Assembly (NCBI RefSeq): GCF_034702125.1
Contig: NC_085878.1
Location: forward strand, 26,730,951 to 26,794,950
Length of the DNA stretch: 64,000 nucleotides
Reading direction: 5' to 3'
From: Engraulis encrasicolus
Taxonomy: Eukaryota; Chordata; Actinopteri; Clupeiformes; Engraulidae
The stretch's first letter is position 1; each line of letters starts with the position of its first letter. The position numbers and the translations under genes are program-made. Of this stretch, positions 28,730 through 39,700 are shown piece by piece. Under the pieces are notes generated by a model. It was not told the DNA's origin. It saw only the letters and a list, made by a program, of their open reading frames with translations, and made no database searches.

Positions 28730-31549
28730 TTAACCTGTGTTGTTAGTTCTGTCATTTATGTAAACGGACCATTTAATCCACTTTCTTTCTCCAATTTCTT
28801 TTTGCAGCCTTAGGGAATAGGTCATCTGCTCAAGAAGATGTAAATGTTTTACGATGCCAACAAATGTGCCCACCGTAGGTGTATTTTTCTGTAGCCAATA
28901 TTTGGTAATTGCCTTTTTCCCTGCTGCCATCATAATTTTTAAGAGGTACTCATCATCTTTGTCTAATTCCTCAGGAAAATGACCTAAGTACAGAAAAAGA
29001 AATGTCATATCCACACTATAACCCAACACCTTATCAATAACTTCTGTCACCTCCATCCAGTAAGTCTGAATGGAGGGACACAACCAAAATATATGAGCAT
29101 GATCCACCATGTTTTCTCCACATTGTCTCCAGCAGCCCAGCTGAGTGTCTGTTTGTTTGCCCTTTTGCTTAGGGGTTATAAAGAAGCGGATCAGGTTTTT
29201 CCAGCAAAAGTCTCTCCAGCCCAATGAGTTTGTAGTAGTTGACTGTATTTTCCAAGCATTCGTCCATATGTCCTCTGTTATTACAATGTCCAGTTCTTTT
29301 TCCCAGCGTTGCTTCACATATTCTGTTGAGTCCTTCTTAAGAGATCTGACAGCATGATACAGTTTACTTATCAGCCCTTTACTGCTCATGCAGTTGTACG
29401 CTCCAACAAATAATTGAACAACCTTAGAACACTCTTTCTGTTCAGAGTCCCTAACCTCTTTACAGAAATAATCAGACATTTGCAAGTACCTGTAAAAATC
29501 CTGCCTCCTCAGACCATGGACCTTACATAGATGTTCAAAACTGTGGAGTTTTCCATCTTTAACTATTGTACATAGATATGTGATACCATTGCTTGTATCT
29601 GAAGTCATAGATGGTTTATAGTCAGGATCATAAGCAGGCCAGCTGAGTAGGAGCTGATGGCGTTTAACCATTTCAAACCATATCTTAAATGATAAGTTCA
29701 CCCAGTTGCTTTCTGTCTGTGGTCTTGACATATCCCTGTCAACACAACCCATAGATGCCTGTAAGGGGACATCTGTTAAAGATGTCTCTATATCTTTCCA
29801 CTTAGCTTTATAAGATGGGTTGCATAGACAGACAAGTGGCCTCAGCTGAGCAGATATATAATAGTCCTTTATAGATGGGAGTGCCATACCCCCTTGCAAC
29901 CGTGGCAACTGGAGAGTGGAGAATTTAACCCTTGGCCTCTTATTGTTCCACACAAATAATGAAATGTGCCTATTCCATTCTCTGAATTGTTTTGTAGGAA
30001 TATCTATAGGAAGTGATAAAAAAAGATAAAGTAATCTGGGCAAGATGTTCATCTTAACTGTTCTAATTCTACTGCCAAAGTCAAGGGGGAGGAGACTCCA
30101 CCTGTTAAGATCCTCATATATTTTTTTACTAACATTGTTGTAATTACGTTGGAATAACTGAGACAAATCTTTAGTCAAATAAACTCCTAAGTATTTAATT
30201 TGGGTAGAGTGCCAGTTAAAGATATATTTTGTTCTAAGTTCCTGCGTGGGAGCAAAATTAAACTGAGTTTTATCTATATTGAGAACATAACCTGAATATT
30301 TCCCATATGTTTCCAACATGTCCATTAAAATAGGTAGGCCAGAGGCTGGTTCAGACAAAGTGACAAGTACATCATCGGCATATAGGCTTACTTTATATTC
30401 TTCTCCACCTATGGAGATACCACTCAGTTTTTCCTCCTGCCTTATGGCCTGTGCCAAAAGTTCAATGAACAGGTTGAAGAGACTAGGGCTGGCAGGACAG
30501 CCCTGTCTACATCCACGCTCCAGCCTAATAGGATCTGAAAGACTGCCATTTACCTTAATTCTAGCTATAGGGGAGGAATAAAGAGCTTGAATATAACTGA
30601 TGAACTTATCCCCAAAGCCGAATCTTCTCATTACAGAATAAAGAAAATCCCAGCCCACTGAGTCAAAGGCCATGGCAGCATCTAAACTTAAAATAATGGC
30701 CCTTGACTGTGTTGTGTTGATATGTTCAATAATGTGGAGGGATCTCCTAATATTATCTTGTGTTTGTCTATTCCTAATGAATCCGGTTTGATCCTCATCT
30801 ATTAGATCGTGCATTGCTGTTTCCATTCTTTTCGTTAAGATTGTTGCATAGAGTTTATAGTCTGAATTTAACACACTGATTGGTCTATACCCTTTGCAAT
30901 CAGTCCTATCCTTCCCTTCCTTAGGGATGACAGATATGAATGCCTCTCTCCAAGATGGCGGGGTATATCCATCCTCTAATATGTAATTAAAGCAAGTATC
31001 AAGAAGGGGTACCAAATGTTCCCTCATGGTTTTGTACCATTCTGGGGGAAATCCATCCACACCAGGTGACTTGTTATTATTCAGACTTGAGATGGCATCA
31101 TTTATCTCCTCCCCTGTTATTGGCTGAGTTAGTATGTCATTGATTTGTGTACCAATATTTGGTAGGTCTAAAGAATTCAGGAACTCTGTTATAGATTGCA
31201 TATCTGCCTGGTCCCTATTAGAGTAAAGGGATGTATAGTATTTCTCAAATGATTTCTGTATGTCATCTACATCTGTAACAATCTTATTTGTGACAGGGTC
31301 TTTTATCCTATGAATTGTATTTTCAGCCTGTTGTTTCTTTAGTCTCCAGGCTAACAACTTTGACGCTTTGGGACCAGCCTCATAATATCTTTGTTTCATA
31401 AATCTGAGTTTTTTCTCCACCTCCTCACTTAATATTTTGTCTATATCCTGTTTAACAAGTCTTATTTGTTGTACAATGGCGTGGTCTCTATTGGTGATAT
31501 GCATTTGTTCAAGGTTCTTTAATTTTTCTTCCAAGTCTGACAGTTGCAT
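28730..31549 (-). pseudogene. L1 ORF2, reverse transcriptase and C-terminal part
   Basis: An open frame of 939 codons, frame-displaced from its endonuclease part. It carries the L1-type palm: SLDAAMAFD at about 289-296 (first catalytic aspartate), the RGCRQGCPASPSLFNL block near 345-360, and YADD at 390-393. A C-terminal CxxxC...H...C cluster (CWRQCGENMVDH) matches the L1 zinc-knuckle region. By family this part copies L1 RNA into DNA at the nicked target. The coding segment begins upstream of the first ATG, near 31625. Confidence 0.93.
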
Positions 31550-31771
31550 TGTTTTTAACTTTTTTGATAAGGCTGACCAAGCTATTATCTTGCCTCTAAG
31601 GACGGCCTTAAAAGCATCCCATAGCCATACTAGGGTTTACAGTCCCATTATCATTTTTCCTGAAGATATAATCTAGCTCAATTTTCATCATAGACACAAA
31701 ACTGGCATCATTTAACATACCACAGTTTAACCTCCAAAGGGTTTTGCGTTTTCTACCTTCTAAATGCAGTC

Positions 31772-32479
31772 TTATATGATTCCTGCATGGTCAGAGAGGA
31801 TTCTCTGGCCAATTTTACATTCTTTAATTCTGTGTAGATCTTTTTTATACATAAACACATAATCTAGTCTGGAGTGAGTCCCATGTCTCCCAGAGTAAAA
31901 GGTATACCCAGGTTGTGAACCATGTATTGCTCTCCACACATCACTCAGTCCTAGTTCTCTTATGGCCTTATTAATTATTTTTTCTGTGGGGGTTCTTTTC
32001 CTGTTTTTATTAGTGGTGTCTAAAGAGGGATTGAGTAAAGAATTTAAATCACCAGAGCAAATAAGCGTTCCATATGTCTCTGTTGCAATCAGATCAAACA
32101 CCCTTTTAAAGAATGAAGTCTGACTCCCTGGAGGGGCATAAATATTAAACAAAGTCACTTCTTGCTGATCTATTTTGCATTTAACCAGAACAAACCTACC
32201 TTCTTTATCCCTTATTTCAGAAACAAATTCGAATGGGGTGGAGTTTGAAATTAGTATTATTACTCCCCTTTTCCTTCCATTTTTATATGATGAAAAAAAA
32301 GAATTTTTAAAACCCAGCTTTTTAAATTTTTCATGCTCAACTGCAGACAAATGGGTTTCCTGCCAAAACATTATATTCACCCTGTCCCTTTTAGCCTTGG
32401 CTATCATCTTACTACGTTTTATAGGGTTGCTAAGCCCATTTACATTCCATGACAATATGTTATAACATTGATAGTACAT
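31772..32479 (-). pseudogene. L1 ORF2, apurinic-type endonuclease part
   Basis: 235 codons with the APE-like order: SWNVNGL, WQETHL (catalytic Glu), SGDLNSLL (Asp-x-Asn), HSRLDYVF and the terminal SDH. It nicks the target to prime reverse transcription. Sequence similarity moves to a second frame near 31780 and to a third near 31625, so at least two frameshifts separate it from the reverse transcriptase; the frame then hits stops at once. Confidence 0.92.
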
Positions 32480-32754
32480 TCATATTATCATTTGCATCAT
32501 GTGATCTACACTCCCAGACCTCAAAGAAAAACAAGTAGGAAAAAAAAGGAAAACGTAATGGAACTACAACTATAATACAGACAAATGAACAGGGCTCCCA
32601 ACAAGAAAGGTGACACATCATCACCTTTAGGAAGAGGGAGGGAACTGCCACTAGGTGGGGTCCCTCAGTCAGCTGACGCAAAAACAAAAAAGATTTGTGG
32701 CAGTCTGGTGACAGTGCATAGTATCAGCTTTACAAATATAAACAAAATAGACGA

Positions 32755-33846
32755 CTATTCAGGCGAGTGGTTCTCCTCATCTGAGGCATCCTTCCTGCGA
32801 TATTCCTGTAGCCTCTCTCTCACCTGCTGTTGGTATTCTTCCCCTCTGTTGCGGGGCTTAATCACCTCCCATGGTAGCAGCTTGTCAAGCGAGGCCTCCG
32901 TGTGAGCCCCCGTGTTTCTTTCGCATGTGATCTTGCCCACGTCGAACCCACGCCTCCTCAGATCCTCTGCTGCTTGCGTCGCGTTGTAATAGGTGACCGC
33001 GCCGCCCGGTAGATGAACTCGCATTCTGGTCATCGGAGTCCGGAATCGTATCCCCCTTTCCTTCAGCGCTTTCTTAACAGGGACGTATTCCTTCCTTTTC
33101 TTTTGGACAGCTTCGGCATAGTCATGGTCAAAATACACTCGCTTGTCATCGTGGCTAAGACCTTTGTTCCAGGCTGCGGTGAGGATCTTTTCTTTCACTG
33201 TGAACTGGAGGAAACGAACCACCATTGAGCGTGGTGGAGCATCAGGGGATGGTTTAGCAGCCAGCGCTCGGTGAGCGCGTTCTATCCCAAGGTCGCAGCT
33301 CCATGTCGGGTCGATGTCATCACTGAGTTGGGTCTTAATCATATTCACCACAAACGCTGTTGCAGAAGTACCCTCTGCGTCCTCTGGTATTCCATAAATT
33401 CTGATGTTGTTTCGTCTGGCGTGCCCCTCCATCTCGGTCACTTTATCCCTCAGCGTTTGTTGGTTTGCCAACAACTGGGTTAGCGTCTCCTTCACAGCAA
33501 TGTCCCATCGCTCTGCGTCCGCCATGCCATGTTCAATCTCTCCAACTCGCTCAGTAACATCCTCAACTCGGCTGGTCACATCTTGAAGTTTTGTACGCAT
33601 TTCGGAAGTGAAATCGTCCATTTGCTTTTTAATATCTTCTCTTAGACATTTACTAAATTCTTTAAAGTCCTTTTTCAGTTCGGTTCTTAGGCATTCCATT
33701 CCTTTAGCCACAGCTGCACTCACTGCTTCTCGAATTGTCTCCATGTCTTCGCCATGTGCTCCTCCGTGTTTCTCAGCATCTCTCTGCTTTTCCTCAGTTT
33801 CTCGCCTTTTCGTCGTCTTTCCTTTCGAGGATTTGCCCGCACTCAT
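32755..33846 (-). CDS. L1 ORF1 protein, intact
   Basis: 363 codons. A basic, lysine-rich N-terminus is followed by a heptad-like coiled coil (about residues 35-150), then an RRM-like segment with NNIRIYGIPE near 164 and a C-terminal domain with arginine-rich strands (GIRFRTPMTRMRV). Known role of the family: a trimeric RNA-binding nucleic-acid chaperone that packages L1 RNA. The stop lies about 275 bases before the first ORF2 codon. No disabling mutation is visible. Confidence 0.92.
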   Translation of the reverse strand: MSAGKSSKGKTTKRRETEEKQRDAEKHGGAHGEDMETIREAVSAAVAKGMECLRTELKKDFKEFSKCLREDIKKQMDDFTSEMRTKLQDVTSRVEDVTERVGEIEHGMADAERWDIAVKETLTQLLANQQTLRDKVTEMEGHARRNNIRIYGIPEDAEGTSATAFVVNMIKTQLSDDIDPTWSCDLGIERAHRALAAKPSPDAPPRSMVVRFLQFTVKEKILTAAWNKGLSHDDKRVYFDHDYAEAVQKKRKEYVPVKKALKERGIRFRTPMTRMRVHLPGGAVTYYNATQAAEDLRRRGFDVGKITCERNTGAHTEASLDKLLPWEVIKPRNRGEEYQQQVRERLQEYRRKDASDEENHSPE

Positions 33847-34261
33847 TCTTGCAAATTAATTTTAAACAAAATATATTATTTTTTTTCAAATTGAGTGGTA
33901 AAAAATAAAGCTGATACAGGAGCTCAGGTTTTACACTGCCATCTCAACTCTCGCGCCACCGGAAGTCTATCGTGGAGTAGTTATTGAGACATTTTCTAAT
34001 CAATGCAGATATTGAATTAGGCCTACATTAAAAGTGTAGCCTAAAAGCAACAGTGTGAGTGTGGTTAATTAAAAGAAGATGTGTACTTACAAAAAGTGTT
34101 AAATAGATTTGCTTTGGATTTAGAAAGGATAGCCGCGAATCTTCTAAGGAAAAAATATTTGCATAGGCTACATTGTTGCCGCTGCGACCTTTCGATGCCT
34201 CTCAAAACGAGTTGTCCTCTTTCGCTTACCGTAGCATTGATGTGGCTCAGGCAGGAAGGTT

Positions 34262-34269
34262 CCACGTCA
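34262..34269. promoter_or_regulatory. CCACGTCA element in the copb1 promoter region
   Basis: CCACGTCA is the reverse complement of TGACGTGG, the core bound by ATF6/XBP1 and by CREB3-family (CrebA-type) activators of secretory-pathway genes. It lies about 75 bases before the candidate first-exon donor. Presence is seen; function is inferred. Confidence 0.45.
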
Positions 34270-34344
34270 CTCGTAAGGAGCAAAGCAAATTAGCCACGGA
34301 TGCGGAGATAAAAAAGAAACGGGGATAACAGAGACAACTAAAAG
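34270..34344 (+). other. Candidate non-coding first exon of copb1
   Basis: A CpG-bearing stretch ends at AACTAAAAG followed by the donor GTAACG at 34345. The next acceptor, TTTTTTTCGTACAG, is at 35218, 47 bases before the copb1 ATG, so an upstream 5' UTR exon is required. The left edge is a guess. Confidence 0.4.
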
Positions 34345-35265
34345 GTAACGCATAGGTGTAACTTAGTAATATCATATGCATGTATATCATGAAGTATAAT
34401 TGAGTTTCATCGTTAGAAAATGCGTATTCCACCACAAGGGTGGTTTTGCGTGTGTCTAGCTGACTGAATGATTTGCTAGCGAGCTAAGAGATGGTTTGAT
34501 ACAGTCGGGACTTTGCTACAATTCACGGTCAATTTTGGTCTGAAGTTGAATTCGCGTATGACATACACTACTTCCAACTAAGATGACAATACGACAGTGA
34601 AACGGTGTTCATTTCAAAGAATGTCCATTTGTACGACAGTACTGGCAATACCCATCCGAAGATTAAATGAAAAAATGTTAGCCGTCAGTTTTCCATTTAG
34701 TTAGCTAGTTAGCATGGTTGACATTTAGGCCTCATCTCTCGGCGATAAATTATGCACATTTGACTATCAGGTTTCTATAAGGCATGCTTAATGTGTTATG
34801 ATCTTATGTGCTGCGTGCTTAGTCTAAAAGCATGCATTTGACCCGTTTGTTGAGATGGTAAGGATTTCGTATTTACCTGTGCGCATCACATCCTGCCAGC
34901 GAGTCAGGAAGTGGTCCGCTGTGGTGGTCCACTTGATGTGCACAGTTTTGGTTAGCTCCTGAGGCGCTGTTGAGGGCTAATGCTGCTGTTACACAACCGC
35001 CGACTTTAAAGTCATTTAATTCACTCACATTCTACATTTGCTGATCCTGTTCATTTCAATCATCGAGTGAGTTTTTCATGTCGTGAAAACATGTCTAAAA
35101 TTTGTCCGCAGCTGTCACTAGGGCAGAAGCGCCTCACTTTTAAGATGACGCATAGTTTCACAGCTCCGAATCAGTAGTGGTCATTCTTGCTGACATTTCG
35201 TGTATTTTTTTCGTACAGATTTCTTGACTGGAGTGTCTTGCGAAGACAAAGAGCTGCTTGGCACC

Positions 35266-36730
35266 ATGACGGCCGCGGAAAATGTGTGCTATACCCTTAT
35301 CAATGTCCCAAATGACTCTGAACCTCCTTCTGAGGTCAGCCTCAAAACTGATCTAGGTAAGCCTTTTGATATTTACTTTTTCTATGCTGATCATCATCAG
35401 TCTGTGGGCCATTCTTATTAGGATTTGTAGCAGAACCAATTTGCTCATTTTAAATACACATGTTGTGCTGTGTGTATGTTGTCATTCATCTGAGGACGAT
35501 GTGTGTTAAAGTTTTAAGCTTTTTTATACTACAGCTGAACATTTTAGCATGTTGATTTTTTTTAATTGAAAGCTATGAATGTCTTCTCACAGAAAAGGGG
35601 GAAATAAAGGCAAAGACGGAAGCTTTGAAGAAGGTGATCATCATGATCCTAAACGGAGAGAAGCTGCCTGGTCTTCTCATGACCATCATCCGCTTCGTCC
35701 TCCCGCTGCAAGACCACACCATCAAGAAGTTGCTGCTGGTCTTCTGGGAGATCGTACCCAAGACCACCCCAGATGGCAAGCTGCTCCAAGAGATGATCTT
35801 GGTCTGTGACGCCTACAGAAAGGTATTGAAACGAACTACTTGCCATGCAAAGCCACAATACAGCTATTCCCACAAACCATAGTGTGCGATTTCGCACCTC
35901 ACAGCATGGTGTGTATGAGAATCGGTGCAATCAACCCTTGCGAAATCTTCAAGTTTGGAAATCTTCAAGTTTTTGCCGATTTTCCTTGCGTCAAGACCAT
36001 ATCCGAGGAGGCTGTCAAATAACCGAGCAAGACGCAGGGGCGGGCTGTACAGCAGTCCTGTCACAACACAGAGCAGTTATACGTGTCATTAATGCCTGCA
36101 GTTATCAAAGCGTCTTCAAGGAGGATAGAGACGTGTTGGTGTTGCTATGCGACGATCTCGTTGCGTTTTAGCAGATCATTACCCTAACTTTTCAAGTGGA
36201 GACTACTACTCCAGCAATCCTCAGCCACTTGTTTTAGTTGTATTTCCACTGGAGTGTATCTTGTCTTGTACTATATTACTGTCGATATACTGCTGTACTC
36301 TGTACCTCCTCAAACTTTTAAAAAGTTTATGCTGTCTATATACCCTTTTGTAAGTGACTTTGTATTAAAGTGTATGTAAAGTCACATGCATAATCACATA
36401 TCTTGTGTGGTGTGGTGTGGTGTTTCAGGACCTGCAGCACCCTAACGAGTTCATCCGTGGCTCCACCCTGCGCTTCCTGTGCAAGCTGAAGGAGGCGGAG
36501 CTCCTGGAGCCCCTGATGCCGGCCATCCGCGCCTGCCTGGAGCACCGCCACAGCTACGTCCGCCGCAACGCCGTGCTCGCCATCTACACCATCTACAGGT
36601 ACATGGCCTCAAGGGACAAAGCAGATATGTCTGTGAACACCTGACAAAGGACTTAAAGGTCGAAAAGTTGTGCCCTTTTTTCAACACATTAAATCACGAC
36701 AAGGGAGCTTTTGTGGTATGCGAATATTCA

Positions 36731-36782
<52 letters not shown>

Positions 36783-39700
36783 AACAGTTAGGGGATTGAC
36801 TATAATGCCGGGGACCTAGGTTTGATTCCGGCCCGACGTAATTTCTCCATCCTCCCCATCTCGCTCTCCCAGTCGCTTCCTGTCACCATCTCACACTATC
36901 TTATTCAATGAAGGCATAGAAGCCCCCCAAAATAAGTTCTTAGAAATGTATTTCTAATCTGATCAATGCTACATTACACTTAAAAAATGACTGTTTTATA
37001 GACTTACAATTATTATATTGTGGGGTATTTGTTACAGTTCCTGGAGAAAACTGATATTATGGCCAGGGGAAGATGCCCACCTCTTTAACTAGAAAAAGGC
37101 TCAGAGAGTGCACCCCCGCCTTCTGGCGGACAGAAATACAAACGCACTGTGAGCATGCAAACAACAAACAAACTGATCACACAATCACACGATCACATAA
37201 CGTCCTTGGTAGAGGTAATACTAATTATTGTATGCCACCTAGGTATCTTCATGCCATGTGAAAAATTGGCAGTCAGCACGCACTGATTCCTGTTTTGGAT
37301 CAACACCTTGATTTGCTTTGTGCCTTATCATATTTACTTTGAGTGAGATGTGTTGTTTGTACAGAAATATGAAAACGTTAACAGTAGGGTTATCAATGTA
37401 GGGTTATTTCTAAAATGTCTGCCTTTGATTAAGCACACCTGCATCATGCACCTGCATTACTGATTGTTTGACCACAGGTCGTTTTGGGTAGGGTGCACAC
37501 ATCCAAAGTCACTTGTTGCAGGTGCTAGACAAAAGTGTCAGGCAGTTGGCACCTTTGGGTGCCCTGCCTGGGCGGGTGTAGATTGAAGGGTCATGTGATA
37601 TAGGCCACAACTTCTTCGTGTTACCCATATGCCTGACGAAGATCCAGGGTGCAGACCTACCTTCTTCATTTGTTTGCCCACAGGGACACCTGTAGACAGG
37701 TGTCAAGAGTAAAAGAAACACAGTTTCCCTCCAACACATGTAATTAGGGATGCAAACGATTAATCGATTAATCAACGTTAATCGATTAAAAAAACATTAA
37801 TCGCAATTAATCGACAATTCAACTGACAAGAAACCCAGGTGAAATGGGCATTTGAAGAGTGTGTGTGAAGAGGGGTGTAAATAGTGGAAATATTTCAATC
37901 ATCTTTGGATTAAATATAGAATTAATTTAAGTGGTATTTTATCTCAATTTTTAATACAAATTTTTAGATTTAGTAGGTTTTTTTCCGAGAAACATTGAGA
38001 TTTCGGGGAGAAAACGCCGCTTATCAATTAATCGTAAGTCGATTGATAAGGCTATCAACTAATGATTAATGAATTAATCGATAATTTGCATCCCTACATG
38101 TAACGTGTCTGAGTAACCAGTAGACCTGTGTACTTGTCTTATGATCAGCTGACTCTGCGCTGGTTGAGTCAAAGTTGTGATGGGTTCTTGTTAAGTTTTT
38201 AGTGTTTTTCAATAACAGCACAGTCTACCTATCTCATTAAGTACAATGGAATAACTGGTGTAACAGCCATGTAATGTCATGAACAAGTGTTGTACTTACA
38301 TCATGAATTTACTTTTACTTTTGACACCTCTGCCTGTAGACTTTGGTCTCTATGCTGACGTTTATGGAAAATATGTTTAATTGAGTTACATTTTGCATGT
38401 AATGCAATTACAAACATGTTGTCTGACATTGTTTTTGCAGAAACTTTGAACACCTGATCCCAGATGCCCCAGAACTGATTCACGACTTCCTGGTGAACGA
38501 GAAAGATGCCAGCTGCAAGAGAAACGCCTTCATGATGTTGATCCATGCTGACCAGGTAAGAGTGTGGCAGAGTGTTTTTGGAGATGGTTTTTTTTGCATT
38601 GCTCTTTCAGTGAGCATGATCCTTATGAATCCAATGAATACCCTGGCAAATGATTCAAAAGCTGAAGCTCTTATAGACCGGATACATTATTGATTAGCAA
38701 TCTTACTATTAACAGGACAGGGCACTGGACTACCTAAGCACATGCATCGACCAGGTGCACACCTTTGGGGACATTCTTCAACTCGTCATTGTGGAGCTGA
38801 TCTACAAGGTAACATGTTTTAGACAGTTGTTTGAAAATGGATTTACTCCCTTATCCCTTGTGAAAAGATGAAGCACAAATCAAATGTACAATAGTCATAG
38901 TTTTAAAGTTTATAATGGTGGAATCAGTCAGTGTCGTCATCATGTCTCACTTTTCAGTCCATAGCTTTTTGTCTGTGTCACACATTTATTACATTATTAT
39001 GTCATTATCTTCCCCGCCTCTCCATCAGGTGTGCCATGCCAACCCATCAGAGCGAGCTCGCTTCATCCGCTGCATCTATAACCTGCTGCAGTCCTCCAGC
39101 CCTGCCGTGAAGTACGAGGCAGCAGGCACCCTCGTCACCCTCTCCAGTGCCCCCACCGCCATCAAGGTACACACACGCACACCTCATCCCTCTCATTGAA
39201 AGCTAATAGAACAGGGAAAGGTTGCTCAGTGATGTCATGGGTATGTATGTACAGTATGTACAGTAGTATGCCCTGAACTACTACTAAGTCCACACAGACC
39301 TTCAATTAAATTAAATTAAATAAAATTAAATAAAATTAAATGACAATGCTCTCAGTTTGTACAAAGGTGCAATCACTAATCCTCTATCGGCCACAGGTGG
39401 ATCTTAACCTTTTTACAAAAGATCCTCTGCCTCCTTCTTTTGCATTTTGATTGATTGAATGGATTGGATCGATTCCTCTTTCTTGTGTTTGTTTCAGGCT
39501 GCTGCACAGTGCTACATTGACCTGATCATCAAGGAGAGTGATAACAATGTGAAGCTGATCGTGCTGGACCGACTAATTGAGCTGAAGGAGCACCCCACAC
39601 ATGAGCGCGTTCTGCAGGTACGACACGCACGTCTGCGTGTGACATAAATGATAACTACCATATATAAGCCCATTGTGCGTAAGATTAAGAAACTACAAAA

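Larger units (their letters stand above)
28549..33971 (-). mobile_element. Near-full-length L1 retrotransposon
   Basis: The same 14 bases, GTGGAGTAGTTATT, occur at 28535-28548 and 33972-33985, an exact target-site duplication bounding 5423 bases. The order on the minus strand is a short 5' UTR (33971-33847), ORF1, ORF2 endonuclease, ORF2 reverse transcriptase, and a 3' UTR ending in an A-rich tail. ORF1 is intact and ORF2 is broken only in one small region, so the insertion is fairly young. Its 5' end faces the copb1 promoter about 300 bases away. Confidence 0.95.
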
